In this document: in pieces, positions 17,082 through 26,389 of the stretch
Layout: every line of letters begins with the position of its first letter
Numbering within the stretch: position 1 is the stretch's first letter
Assembly (NCBI RefSeq): GCF_000182645.1
Contig: NZ_ACQA01000002.1
Coordinates: 868,001 to 932,000 of the forward strand
Reading direction: 5' to 3'
Source: Brucella intermedia LMG 3301
Lineage (GTDB): Bacteria > Pseudomonadota > Alphaproteobacteria > Rhizobiales > Rhizobiaceae
Length of the DNA stretch: 64,000 bases
Translations under genes and position numbers: made by a program
Notes under the pieces: generated by a model
Database searches by the model: none
Told to the model about the DNA's origin: nothing
Seen by the model: the letters and a program-made list of their open reading frames with translations, nothing else

Positions 17082-19787
17082 TTGACATCGGACCCGCTTC
17101 GTTTCGGCGAAAACAGACCCTCCCCGGATGCTCTGCTTGAACAGGCGGAACGCGAGACGCGTGGCCGTCTGAAGATATTTCTCGGTGCTGCGCCAGGTGT
17201 CGGCAAGACCTATGAAATGCTGATGTCGGGCCGCGCGCGCAAAGCTGATGGAATAGATGTCGTCATCGGCATTGTCGAAACGCACGGACGAGCGGAGACT
17301 GAAGCCCTTACTGAAGGGCTTGAAATCATTCCTCGCGCGCGCGTTGCATATCGGGGTCATCAACTCGAAGAAATGGATATCGATGCGGTTCTGGCGCGCA
17401 AGCCGCAGCTGGTTCTGGTAGATGAACTTGCACATACGAATGCGCCCGGCAGCAGGCATCCCAAGCGGTATCAGGATGTAGAGGAAATTCTGGCGCGCGG
17501 TATCGACGTTTACACAACGCTCAATATCCAGCACGTCGAAAGCCTGAATGATGTTGTGGCGCAGATCACCCGTATTCGCGTGCGTGAAACTGTGCCCGAC
17601 AGCATAATCGACCGTGCCGACGACATCGAACTGATTGATCTCACCCCCGGAGATCTCATTAAACGGCTCAATGAAGGCAAGATCTACCTTCCCAAGACAG
17701 CGAAACGGGCGATCCGCAATTATTTTTCCCCCGGCAACCTGACAGCGTTACGCGAACTGGCGCTGCGCCGCACCGCCCAACGTGTAGACGAACAGCTTCT
17801 CAGCCATATGCGCGCTCATGCGATAGAAGGGCCCTGGGCGGCAAGCGATCGCATATTGGTCGCCGTCGATGACAGTCCGCGCAGTGTATCGCTTGTTCGC
17901 TATGCCCGTCGGCTTGCAGATCGCCTTCGCGCCCCATGGGCCGCAATCCATATCGAAACCGCCCGTTCTGCGGGGCTCGCCGATGAAGCAAAGGACAGGC
18001 TTGCAACGGCGTTGAGGCTTGCCGAACAGCTTGGCGGGGAAACGATCACCATTCCGGGCCAGTCAGTAGCCGAAGACATTGTTCGCTACGCTTCAGCTCA
18101 CAACTTCACTCAGATCGTAGCCGGAAAGTCCATAAAGTCGCGTTGGCGCGAGATGATTGACGGGTCCGTCGCGCGCGAGCTTGTCCGGCTTTCCGGTGCT
18201 ATCGATATTCATATAACAGCCGGGGTCGAGCACGAAAATGGGAGCGCCAGCCGCAAGATAAACACCGCCCGGCACAACACACCGCCCGATGTAACGCCCT
18301 ATCTGATCGGCATGGCAATGACCGGCGTAGCCCTTGTTGTCGGGCTGTTGCTCGATCAGTTTTTGGATGTGCGCAGCATAGCGCTGGTATTCGTTGTTGG
18401 CGTTCTTGGTGTCGCAGTCACCCTCGGTCTTTGGCCTGCGCTTTTTGCATCCGTAATCAGCGCATTCGCCTATAACTTCTTTTTTCTCTCGCCACTTTAC
18501 ACGCTTTCAATCGCCGATCCCGAAAGTGTCGTAGCGTTGGTTTTCTTCCTGTTTGTGAGCGTTATCGCCAGCAATCTGGCAAGTCGCGTCCAAAGGCAGG
18601 CCGCGGCTGCGCGACAACGCGCGCGCATGACGGAAGATCTGTATCTCTTCAGTAAAAAGCTGGCAGGAACAGGTTCAATTGATGATGTGCTCTGGGCAAC
18701 GGCATTCCAGATCGCATCCATGCTCAAGGTAAGGGTCGTAATTCTGCTTCCCGACGTTAACAGCATTGCTGTCAGGGCCGGTTATCCGCCAGATGATACT
18801 CTGGACGATGCTGATATAGCTGCCGCGCACTGGACCTGGGAGCATGACTTGCCGGCAGGCCGCGGCGCCAATACGCTGCCGGGTGCAAAGCGGCTCTATC
18901 TGCCTCTCAAAACTGCACGAACGTCCGTTGGCGTTATCGGTCTCGATAATGATCGTGTGGGCCCAATTCTCACGCCTGAGCAACAGCGTCTCTTCGAAGC
19001 TCTGGCCGATCAGGCAGCAATTGCCATCGAACGCGTTCAGCTTGTTGGCGATGTAGAGCGGGCAAAACTGGCCGCCGAAGCTGACAAGCTGCGTTCGGCA
19101 TTGCTCACCTCCATCTCGCACGATCTGAAGACCCCTTTGGCTGCCATTCTCGGAGCCGCGACGACACTGCGCGACTATTCCGCATCTTTGCCGGACGCCG
19201 ACCGATCAGAGCTTGTTGCAACCGTCGTGGATCAATCTGAACGCTTGAACCGCTTCATCGCCAATCTCCTTGATATGACCCGCATCGAAGCCGGTGCGAT
19301 GAAGCCTAATCTCTCGCTTCATTTTGTTGGAGACCTGATCGGGGCTGCACTCAATCGTGCATCCAGGATACTCGCCTGCCATCAGGTCAACGTCGCGGTT
19401 CCAGTCAATCTGCCGATGGTCCACCTTGACGCCGTCCTGTTTGAGCAGGCTTTATTCAATCTGTTCGACAACGCCGCAAAATACGCTCCGGAGAATTCGC
19501 CCATTACGGTTAAAGCTCACGCGGATACATCCAACATAACGCTGGAAATCTCGGATCGAGGCCCAGGGATTCCTCATGACGATCTGGAGCATGTGTTCGA
19601 TACGTTCTATCGTGTGCGTAAAGGAGATCACGTTCAGGCTGGCACCGGACTGGGTCTTCCTATCGCACGCGGTTTCATCGAGGCGATGGGAGGCTCCATC
19701 CGGGCAGGTAACCAACAAGAAGGTACTGGCGCTGTATTTACGGTCACCTTGCCCATTCCCGCTGATGAAGTTGACAGGGATTCATGA
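17082..19787 (+). CDS. kdpD: Osmosensitive K+ sensor histidine kinase KdpD
   Basis: 901-residue sensor kinase of normal length. Order: the cytoplasmic KdpD domain with Walker A GAAPGVGKT (residues 35-43); a universal-stress-like domain (about 250-375) that binds cyclic di-AMP or kinase partners in some species; four membrane helices (about 405-500); a GAF-like region; the dimerisation helix with phospho-acceptor His680 (SISHDLKTP); and a HATPase domain ending GTGLGLPIARGFIEAMGG. It senses K+ limitation and phosphorylates KdpE. Translation starts at TTG 17082 with AGGAG six bases upstream. Its stop overlaps the kdpE start (ATGA). Confidence 0.97.
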   Translation: MTSDPLRFGENRPSPDALLEQAERETRGRLKIFLGAAPGVGKTYEMLMSGRARKADGIDVVIGIVETHGRAETEALTEGLEIIPRARVAYRGHQLEEMDIDAVLARKPQLVLVDELAHTNAPGSRHPKRYQDVEEILARGIDVYTTLNIQHVESLNDVVAQITRIRVRETVPDSIIDRADDIELIDLTPGDLIKRLNEGKIYLPKTAKRAIRNYFSPGNLTALRELALRRTAQRVDEQLLSHMRAHAIEGPWAASDRILVAVDDSPRSVSLVRYARRLADRLRAPWAAIHIETARSAGLADEAKDRLATALRLAEQLGGETITIPGQSVAEDIVRYASAHNFTQIVAGKSIKSRWREMIDGSVARELVRLSGAIDIHITAGVEHENGSASRKINTARHNTPPDVTPYLIGMAMTGVALVVGLLLDQFLDVRSIALVFVVGVLGVAVTLGLWPALFASVISAFAYNFFFLSPLYTLSIADPESVVALVFFLFVSVIASNLASRVQRQAAAARQRARMTEDLYLFSKKLAGTGSIDDVLWATAFQIASMLKVRVVILLPDVNSIAVRAGYPPDDTLDDADIAAAHWTWEHDLPAGRGANTLPGAKRLYLPLKTARTSVGVIGLDNDRVGPILTPEQQRLFEALADQAAIAIERVQLVGDVERAKLAAEADKLRSALLTSISHDLKTPLAAILGAATTLRDYSASLPDADRSELVATVVDQSERLNRFIANLLDMTRIEAGAMKPNLSLHFVGDLIGAALNRASRILACHQVNVAVPVNLPMVHLDAVLFEQALFNLFDNAAKYAPENSPITVKAHADTSNITLEISDRGPGIPHDDLEHVFDTFYRVRKGDHVQAGTGLGLPIARGFIEAMGGSIRAGNQQEGTGAVFTVTLPIPADEVDRDS

Positions 19788-20485
19788 ACGATCCGAAGCT
19801 CAAGATTCTAGTTGTCGATGACGAACCAGCCATCCGCAAATTGCTGCGGGTCGGACTGACAACAGAAGGCTATACCGTTGTCGAAGCTGCAGATGGCAGC
19901 CAAGCTGACGAACGCATTGCAATGGATAAGCCCGACATCGTGGTGCTCGATCTGGGCCTTCCTGATACCGACGGCCATACTCTGCTCCAACGCTGGAGAG
20001 AGAACGGAATAAGCTTGCCAATTCTCATCCTCTCGAGCCGCACCGATGAAGCCGGGATTGTCCGCGCCCTTGAAGAAGGGGCAGATGACTACATCCCGAA
20101 ACCTTTCGGAATGAAGGAGCTTGCCGCTCGTCTTCGGGTCGCCTTGCGGCATCGACTACAACAGCAGGGACAAAAGCCGCTTTTCCAATGTGGTGGTCTG
20201 ACCGTCGATCTCGTGCGCCGCATTGTAAAACTGAACGGCGAAGAAATTAAGCTGTCGCCAAAAGAATATGATATCCTGAGCTTGCTCGTACAGCATGCAG
20301 GGAAAGTGCTGACTCACCATTTCATCTTAAGCCAGGTCTGGGGACCGGCGGCTGACGTGCAATATCTTCGCATCTATGTCCGCCAGCTACGGCAGAAGAT
20401 TGAAAAATCGCCGGATCAGCCGCATTATATCCTGACCGAAACAGGCGTCGGTTACAGGCTGCGCGAAGCCGATCCCGCTCTTTGA
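19784..20485 (+). CDS. kdpE: KDP operon response regulator KdpE
   Basis: 233-residue OmpR-type regulator. The receiver domain (about 1-120) has the acidic pair VVDDE, phospho-acceptor Asp56 (VVLDLGLPD) and the switch lysine in ADDYIPKPF. The winged-helix DNA-binding domain (about 130-228) ends ILTETGVGYRLRE. When phosphorylated by KdpD it activates the kdp promoter. Start overlaps the kdpD stop by 4 bp, showing translational coupling. Confidence 0.97.
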   Translation: MNDPKLKILVVDDEPAIRKLLRVGLTTEGYTVVEAADGSQADERIAMDKPDIVVLDLGLPDTDGHTLLQRWRENGISLPILILSSRTDEAGIVRALEEGADDYIPKPFGMKELAARLRVALRHRLQQQGQKPLFQCGGLTVDLVRRIVKLNGEEIKLSPKEYDILSLLVQHAGKVLTHHFILSQVWGPAADVQYLRIYVRQLRQKIEKSPDQPHYILTETGVGYRLREADPAL

Positions 20486-20550
20486 GGCAACCGGAACCAA
20501 GGCTTCGCGAAAGCGTTGTTTGACAAATAGCCAAGGTGACGGAGGCGAGC

Positions 20551-20955
20551 GTGGTCGAGTTGGTCAACAATATTGAGAATTTGGAATTTATTATCGCCAA
20601 GGCTCGGGAATATGATGTTCAGGTTCCCGCTACCGATGAAGACTCCGGATCCAACGCCAGCGATGACAACGAAGTTGATATTCTCGATGCCTCGCTGACC
20701 AATCCCACTCGAAAGGAACTTTTTGCGGCTATTCGTTCTCTTAACATAGACGAACGACAGGAACTGCTGGCGCTGATGTGGGTAGGACGGGGTGATTTCA
20801 GCGTCGACGAATGGGACGAAGCCCTGTCAACCGCTGCCGACCGCGATAATGGTCGGGAGGCCAAGTATCTTATCGGCACACCACTTCTCGGAGATTATCT
20901 TGAGGAAGGGCTGGCCGCTTTGGGCGTCGAGATTGAGGCTTACGATAATGAATAA
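20551..20955 (+). CDS. DUF3775 domain protein
   Basis: 134-residue acidic cytoplasmic protein matching DUF3775: an N-terminal helix (LEFIIAKAREYDVQVP), a variable acidic stretch, then SLNIDERQELLALMWVGRGDF and the C-terminal GDYLEEGLAALG. Function unknown. An in-frame GTG at 20536 is possible, but GTG 20551 has the better ribosome site GGAGG five bases upstream. It lies 65 bp after kdpE on the same strand and might be transcribed with it; nothing else links it to potassium. Confidence 0.8.
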   Translation: MVELVNNIENLEFIIAKAREYDVQVPATDEDSGSNASDDNEVDILDASLTNPTRKELFAAIRSLNIDERQELLALMWVGRGDFSVDEWDEALSTAADRDNGREAKYLIGTPLLGDYLEEGLAALGVEIEAYDNE

Positions 20956-20983
20956 GAAAAATTGATGCTTCCATGCAGCCTTC

Positions 20984-21051
20984 TGTTTTGACGCTGCAAT
21001 GTCCGGGTATTAGTGTCAAAACACAAACCGGGTCCGCTTGAAACGACCCGG
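20984..21051 (+). promoter_or_regulatory. Two inverted repeats upstream of the aldehyde dehydrogenase
   Basis: TGTTTTGAC (20984-20992) is repeated inverted as GTCAAAACA (21015-21023) with 22 bases between. CCGGGTC (21028-21034) is repeated inverted as GACCCGG (21045-21051). Both lie within 100 bp of the dehydrogenase start, the usual place for operators. No regulator gene is adjacent, so the binding factor is unknown. Confidence 0.4.
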
Positions 21052-21079
21052 GACATTAAGCGCGACGGAGGACGGCACG

Positions 21080-22525
21080 ATGCTTCAGAAAAACCTCATT
21101 CAGAAAACAGACTTCTATATCGATGGCGCATGGCGCGCTCCGGTAGAGGCCAAGTCCATTGAGGTCATTAATCCCGCTAACGAGAAGCCTTATGCCGTAA
21201 TCTCTGCAGGCTCTGCGAAAGACATTGATCTGGCGGTCGCAGCTGCCCGCAAGGCATTCCCGTCCTGGAGCGAAACTTCTGCCGCGGACCGCATCGGTTA
21301 TATTCGACGGCTCGTGGAAATTTATGAAGCTCGTCTTGAGGAAATGGCCAAGGCGATCTCGCTGGAAATGGGAGCGCCAATCACGCTTGCGCGGGAATCG
21401 CAGGCTGCGGCAGGCCTTTCGCATACCAAAGCCTTCATCGCAGCATTCGAGAATTTCGAGTTCGAAGAGCTTCTTTCTCCGAAATTTCCGAACCAGACGA
21501 TAGTGCGCGAACCGATTGGCGTTTGCGGCCTCATCACGCCCTGGAACTGGCCAATGAACCAGATCGCGCTAAAAGTTATCCCTGCGCTAGCTGTCGGCTG
21601 CACCGTCATACTGAAGCCATCCGAGATTGCCCCCATGTCGGCCATGCTCTTCGCCGAGTTTGTGGATGAGGCTGGTTTCCCGCAAGGTGTGTTCAATCTC
21701 GTCAATGGCGAAGGTGCTGTCGTTGGTGAGGCCCTGTCGCAGCATCCGGATGTCGACATGATGTCGTTTACCGGCTCGACGCGCGCAGGCACAGCGGTCT
21801 CTCGAGCTGCAGCAGCAACGGTGAAGCGGGTTTCGCTTGAACTTGGCGGCAAGTCGCCGAATATCGTTTTCGCCGATGCCGACCTCGAAAAGACCATTGC
21901 CCGCAGCCTTGCCCATTGTTTCGAAAATACCGGCCAGTCCTGCAATGCGCCGACGCGCATGCTGGTCGAACGTTCGGTTTACGACAAAGCGGTCGAACTC
22001 GCCAGGAAGGTGGCGGAAGGCACGAAGGTTGGTGACCCGGCAGAAGAAGGCGATCATATTGGCCCGCTTTCCTCTTCGATCCAGTTCGAGAAAGTGCAGA
22101 AACTGATCCAGAAGGGCATCGACGAAGGTGCTCGGCTTGTGGCTGGTGGAACGGGGCGTCCCGATGGATTCACCGAAGGGGACTTCGTCAAACCAACCGT
22201 CTTTGCCGATGTGAATAATGACATGACGATTGCCCGCGAAGAAATCTTCGGACCGGTGCTGGCTATGATCCCCTTCGATACGGAAGAAGAAGCCATCGCC
22301 ATTGCCAATGACACGCCTTACGGACTTGCAGCCTATATCCAGACCGGCAGCCCGGAACGGGCGAAACGCGTGGCTCGAAAGTTGCGTGCCGGCATGGTGC
22401 AGATCAATGGCACCTCCCGCGCGCCGGGCAGCCCGTTCGGAGGCTACAAGCAGTCGGGTAATGGTCGCGAAGGCGGCAAATGGGGGCTGGAAGACTTCAT
22501 GGAAGTCAAGCTCATCAGCGGCTGA
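21080..22525 (+). CDS. NAD(P)-dependent aldehyde dehydrogenase
   Basis: 481-residue member of the aldehyde dehydrogenase superfamily. Catalytic Cys288 sits in NTGQSCNAPTRML and general-base Glu254 in VSLELGGKSPNIVF. The nucleotide-binding region GLITPWNWPMNQIALKVIPAL and the FTGSTRAG motif are present. It oxidises an aldehyde to the acid; the sequence does not fix the substrate. The frame opens at 21038, but ATG 21080 follows GGAGG at the right distance and matches the usual N-terminus. A strong terminator follows. Confidence 0.93.
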   Translation: MLQKNLIQKTDFYIDGAWRAPVEAKSIEVINPANEKPYAVISAGSAKDIDLAVAAARKAFPSWSETSAADRIGYIRRLVEIYEARLEEMAKAISLEMGAPITLARESQAAAGLSHTKAFIAAFENFEFEELLSPKFPNQTIVREPIGVCGLITPWNWPMNQIALKVIPALAVGCTVILKPSEIAPMSAMLFAEFVDEAGFPQGVFNLVNGEGAVVGEALSQHPDVDMMSFTGSTRAGTAVSRAAAATVKRVSLELGGKSPNIVFADADLEKTIARSLAHCFENTGQSCNAPTRMLVERSVYDKAVELARKVAEGTKVGDPAEEGDHIGPLSSSIQFEKVQKLIQKGIDEGARLVAGGTGRPDGFTEGDFVKPTVFADVNNDMTIAREEIFGPVLAMIPFDTEEEAIAIANDTPYGLAAYIQTGSPERAKRVARKLRAGMVQINGTSRAPGSPFGGYKQSGNGREGGKWGLEDFMEVKLISG

Positions 22526-22537
22526 ACTTCCAATATA

Positions 22538-22574
22538 GCAATAAAAAGCGCCGCTTAGCGGCGCTTTTTATTGC
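22538..22574. terminator. Bidirectional intrinsic terminator
   Basis: A 17-bp perfect stem (22538-22554 with 22558-22574) around a 3-base loop, with A-tract and T-tract built into the arms (GCAATAAAAAGCGCCGC). It lies between the convergent aldehyde dehydrogenase and ABC ATPase genes and serves both. Confidence 0.93.
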
Positions 22575-22577
22575 AAA

Positions 22578-23564
22578 TCAGGGTTTCTTCATAACGCGGA
22601 TACGCTGCTCTCCACCAATATTAATCAATTGCGTAGGAGGTGGTATCTTATGAACGTCATGCGTGCCGAAGCTGTCTGGGTAAAACGCATAACCGGCAGG
22701 CGGTTGCGGCGGGTTTCGATCGTCAATCAGTCGACCGCCCGTCAATTCGGTCATCGGGTCAGGAATGGCCGAAATCAGCCGCCGGGTATAAGGGTGGGTT
22801 GGATTCGAGAAAATCCGATCCCACGGACCACTTTCGACAATCTGCCCGAAATACATGACCGCCACCCGGTCGCTCATATGCTCCACGACGCTCAGGTCGT
22901 GGCTGATCATGATGTAGGAAAGGCCAAGCCGCTCCTTCAGCTCCAGGAGCAGATTGATGATCTGCGCCCGGATCGAGACATCAAGGGCCGAAACGGGCTC
23001 ATCGAGCACGATGACTTTCGGATTAAGTAACAGCGCTCGTGCGATCCCTATACGCTGGCGTTGACCACCGGAAAATTCGTGCGGAAAACGCCTCGCCTGC
23101 TCGGGTTTCAAACCAACGAGACGTAGGATCTCTTCAATGCGACCGTCGATTTCGCTACGCGATTTCACGCCGTGAAGTCGCAAAGGTGCAGCGAGCGACG
23201 TGTACACCGTCTGGCGAGGATTGAGTGAAGCAAACGGATCTTGAAAGACCATCTGCGCCATCTTCGACCGTTCCAGACGGGAAGGTTCATTCTTGCCTGT
23301 GATCGGACGTCCTTCAAAATAGATCTGCCCACTGGTCGGTCTCTGCAAGCCGACTATGGAGAGGGCCAGTGTGGACTTACCGCAACCAGACTCCCCTACA
23401 ATCGAAAGGCACTCGCCTTTGTTAAGCGTCAGGCTGAGATTGTTGACGGCGCGCAGCAATTGCTTGGAACGACTGAAAATTCCACCGCTCACCGGGAAGT
23501 AAACGCAGACATCATCGATGCGAACCAAAGGTTCTGCCAGTTTGGTTGAATGTAGATCATTCAT
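22578..23564 (-). CDS. Oligopeptide/dipeptide ABC transporter ATPase (DppF-like)
   Basis: 328-residue ATP-binding subunit. Walker [10 protein letters not shown], signature EFSGGQRQRIGIARAL and Walker B VIVLDEPVSALD are intact. The C-terminal oligopeptide/dipeptide extension (THPYTRRLISAIPDP) marks it as the DppF/OppF type. It powers the permeases encoded just upstream in this minus-strand operon. Its start overlaps the end of the preceding ATPase gene by 8 bp; GAGGTG serves as ribosome site. Confidence 0.93.
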   Translation of the reverse strand: MNDLHSTKLAEPLVRIDDVCVYFPVSGGIFSRSKQLLRAVNNLSLTLNKGECLSIVGESGCGKSTLALSIVGLQRPTSGQIYFEGRPITGKNEPSRLERSKMAQMVFQDPFASLNPRQTVYTSLAAPLRLHGVKSRSEIDGRIEEILRLVGLKPEQARRFPHEFSGGQRQRIGIARALLLNPKVIVLDEPVSALDVSIRAQIINLLLELKERLGLSYIMISHDLSVVEHMSDRVAVMYFGQIVESGPWDRIFSNPTHPYTRRLISAIPDPMTELTGGRLIDDRNPPQPPAGYAFYPDSFGTHDVHKIPPPTQLINIGGEQRIRVMKKP

Positions 23565-24537
23565 GATGGAAGCACCTCACCACACCGGCATCCTCAAGCG
23601 GCGTCCAGCCCGGCTTTTGCGCACGGCAAACATCGGTCGCACGCGTGCAACGCGGCTCGAACCGGCAGCCTTTTGGAAAAGCGGAAATCGATGGCACGAC
23701 ACCCTCGATTTCCTGAAGCCGTAGCTGGCCTTCCGTCTGGCGCGATCCAAGCTGCGGCAGGGACGCCAGAAGACCATGCGCGTAAGGATGTGCCGGATGA
23801 TGAAACAGATCCGCCGTTACACGCTCCTCGACCAGATGCCCGGCATACATGACACCCACGCGACGACACATTTTCGCAATGACCCCAAGATCATGGCTGA
23901 TCATCAGAACGGAAGTCCCTCGCGCCATGCAAAGTTCCTGCATAAGACGCAGAATTTCTGCCTGAACGGTCACGTCAAGCGCGGTCGTGGGTTCATCGGC
24001 GATCAGCAGATCGGGATTGCATGCAAGGGCGATCGCGATCATCACACGCTGGCGCATGCCGCCAGACATCTGATGCGGATAGTTCTTCACACGCTGCTCT
24101 GGTGCGGGCACCTGAACGCTGGCAAGTGCTTCAATCGCCTTGCGTTCTGCCTCATGCCAGGTTGCCCCCTGATGCAGCACGAACATTTCCGCAATCTGTC
24201 TTCCCACTGGTGACAGGGGATTAAGGGCGGTCATCGGTTCCTGAAAAATCATCGCGATACGATTGCCACGCAGCTTTCGCACTTCGCGCGACGACATGGC
24301 TCGCAGGTCCTGTCCTTTGAAGCGGATCGCGCCTCCGGTAATTGACAGCGGCTTACGCAACAGCCCGATCATGGACAGCGCGGTGATGCTCTTTCCGCAG
24401 CCGGACTCGCCCACCAGACCAAAGGTCTCGCCAGCGGCGATTGTGAACGATACATCCTCGACCACGTTATGTTTGCTTGAACCGGAAACGATATCGATGC
24501 GAAGATTTTCGACTTCTAGAAGTGGTTGTTCGCTCAT
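23557..24537 (-). CDS. Oligopeptide/dipeptide ABC transporter ATPase (DppD-like)
   Basis: 326-residue ATP-binding subunit with Walker [10 protein letters not shown], signature [16 protein letters not shown] and Walker [13 protein letters not shown]. The C-terminal region carries four cysteines in the pattern expected for the DppD/OppD iron-sulfur-like motif (CRFEPRC, then C in DVCRAQ). It forms the nucleotide-binding pair with the DppF-like subunit and overlaps both neighbours by a few bases. Confidence 0.93.
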   Translation of the reverse strand: MSEQPLLEVENLRIDIVSGSSKHNVVEDVSFTIAAGETFGLVGESGCGKSITALSMIGLLRKPLSITGGAIRFKGQDLRAMSSREVRKLRGNRIAMIFQEPMTALNPLSPVGRQIAEMFVLHQGATWHEAERKAIEALASVQVPAPEQRVKNYPHQMSGGMRQRVMIAIALACNPDLLIADEPTTALDVTVQAEILRLMQELCMARGTSVLMISHDLGVIAKMCRRVGVMYAGHLVEERVTADLFHHPAHPYAHGLLASLPQLGSRQTEGQLRLQEIEGVVPSISAFPKGCRFEPRCTRATDVCRAQKPGWTPLEDAGVVRCFHHE

Positions 24538-25355
24538 ACTTTGCGCGTCCTCATATGCGGGTCGAGCCAGTCACGAAGACCATCGCCGAACAGATTGAGT
24601 CCGAGTACCGTGAGGAAGATAGCCAGGCCCGGAAACACCGCAGCCCAAGGCGCGTTCACAATCAGCTCTCGCGCATCGGTGAGCATGTTCCCCCAGCTTG
24701 GATCGGGGGGGCTGATACCGAGACCAAGGTAGGAAAGAGCTGCTTCCGCAAGGATAGCATCGCCCATTCCAAGAGTGCCGATAACAAGGATAGGGCCGAT
24801 CATGTTCGGCACAATCTGCGTGATCATGATGCGGACATCGCTATAACCGAGCATCTTGGCGGCCTGAACATATCCCTGTTTCTTGAGAGAAAGGGTTGAG
24901 CTGCGCGCGATCCGGCAGGTCCAGGACCAGTTCGTCAAACCCAGAGCAAGCAGAAGGCTCGGCAAACCGGGACCGAGGACAGCCATGATTGCCAGAGCAA
25001 AGATGAGCGACGGTATCGCCAGCATCAGATTTGTCAGACCGTTGACGAGATCGTCCCACCATCCGCCGAAATAGCCCGCGGAAATGCCAAAACACAAACC
25101 AATGACAGTGTTGATGCACTGCGAGACGACGCCGACGGTCAGTGACACCTGCGCGCCATAGAGGATTCGCGAAAAGACATCGCGCCCCTGTGCATCGGTA
25201 CCAAACCAGAATTGTGTGTCAGGCGGAAGTTCGGCGTTCATCAAATCGGCATCAAGGACCGGGTTATAGTGGGCCAGCAGCGGTGCAAAAATCGCCGCCG
25301 CCGCGATGACGATGCATATGAAACCGCCGAATACGAGATTGAAACGGAGCTTCAT
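24534..25355 (-). CDS. Peptide-type ABC transporter permease (DppC-like)
   Basis: 273-residue inner-membrane subunit with six hydrophobic segments. The N-terminal HYNPVLDADLMNAELPPD and GTDAQGRDVFSRILYGAQ stretches and the EAA-loop (EAALSYLGLGISPPDPSWG) are typical of DppC/OppC. It pairs with the DppB-like permease encoded 4 bp upstream. Confidence 0.93.
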   Translation of the reverse strand: MKLRFNLVFGGFICIVIAAAAIFAPLLAHYNPVLDADLMNAELPPDTQFWFGTDAQGRDVFSRILYGAQVSLTVGVVSQCINTVIGLCFGISAGYFGGWWDDLVNGLTNLMLAIPSLIFALAIMAVLGPGLPSLLLALGLTNWSWTCRIARSSTLSLKKQGYVQAAKMLGYSDVRIMITQIVPNMIGPILVIGTLGMGDAILAEAALSYLGLGISPPDPSWGNMLTDARELIVNAPWAAVFPGLAIFLTVLGLNLFGDGLRDWLDPHMRTRKV

Positions 25356-25359
25356 GGGC

Positions 25360-26295
25360 TTACTCGTGGCTTATACGCGGGTCGATAACCGCGTAGAGGA
25401 TGTCAACGATCGTATTGATAACCAGAAACCACAACACGATTACGAGAATTGCCCCCTGCACGACGGGGATGTCGCGCAGCGAAACGCTATCAATCAGCAA
25501 GGAACCAAGACCCGGCCACGAGAAAAGTTTCTCCACCACCACGGCCTGCCCCATCATCGATCCGAACTGCAGGCCGATAGTCGTGATGATCAGCACCAGC
25601 GCATTTCGCATGACATGCCATTTCACAAGCCGAAAGCTGCTCATGCCTTTGGAACGCGCTGTTCGAATGAAATCGGCACCCATCACTTCAAGCACGGCTG
25701 CTCGCGTCGTTCTTGCCAACAGTGCAAGGGGCGCGACACCCAGAGTGAGCGCCGGGAGGATAATATTTCTGATGCCGCCGTCGCCATAACCGAAGCTCGG
25801 CAGCCATCCGAGCGTCAATGCAAAGAGATACATGGCGAGCAGACCCAACCAGAATTGCGGCAAGGAAAGACCCGAAACCGCTCCTATCATGGTCACGCTG
25901 TCAAGAATGCTTCCGGGTTTCAACGCTGCGAGAAATCCGAGCGGCACCCCGATCAGGATAGCAAGTCCCATCGCGGCAAAAGCGAGCTTCAGCGTGGGCC
26001 ACATTCGCTCCTGAATAAGCGAGATAACCGGCTGCCTTGAACGATAAGAAGTCCCTAGATCGAACTGCGCCAACTGAACGAGATAGTTACCGAAACGCAC
26101 ATGAACAGGCTTGTCGAGCCCGAATTCCTGGGTGATCTTCTCGACCATTTTCGGATCGTTCATGCCCTTGCCATTGGCGATAAGGCCGGAAGCGATGCTA
26201 CCTGGAACCACGCTGAAGATAACGAAAATCAACAACGATACCGCCACGACCGTCGGTATCATCTGTAGGACGCGCCGGAAAATAAAATAGAGCAC
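25360..26295 (-). CDS. Peptide-type ABC transporter permease (DppB-like)
   Basis: 311-residue inner-membrane subunit with six hydrophobic segments. The N-terminal FRRVLQMIPTVVAVSLLIF, the EAA loop (RTARSKGMSSFRLVKWHVMRNAL) and the C-terminal VIDPRIS end are typical of DppB. It follows the binding-protein gene after a 94-bp gap that holds a hairpin. Confidence 0.93.
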   Translation of the reverse strand: MLYFIFRRVLQMIPTVVAVSLLIFVIFSVVPGSIASGLIANGKGMNDPKMVEKITQEFGLDKPVHVRFGNYLVQLAQFDLGTSYRSRQPVISLIQERMWPTLKLAFAAMGLAILIGVPLGFLAALKPGSILDSVTMIGAVSGLSLPQFWLGLLAMYLFALTLGWLPSFGYGDGGIRNIILPALTLGVAPLALLARTTRAAVLEVMGADFIRTARSKGMSSFRLVKWHVMRNALVLIITTIGLQFGSMMGQAVVVEKLFSWPGLGSLLIDSVSLRDIPVVQGAILVIVLWFLVINTIVDILYAVIDPRISHE

Positions 26296-26347
26296 ACGGT
26301 CCTCCTTTCGGATCAGCGCCGATTACGCTGGAGCAAAGGGGATCAGT

Positions 26348-26371
26348 GGCCCGCCCGAGAAAGAGCGGGCC
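26348..26371 (-). terminator. Intercistronic hairpin downstream of the binding-protein gene
   Basis: GGCCCGC (26348-26354) pairs with GCGGGCC (26365-26371) around a 10-base loop. It lies within 20-42 bp after the binding-protein stop. No U-run follows. Such hairpins often keep binding-protein mRNA more abundant than permease mRNA. Confidence 0.5.
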
Positions 26372-26389
26372 GATCCAGAACAGCTGGAA

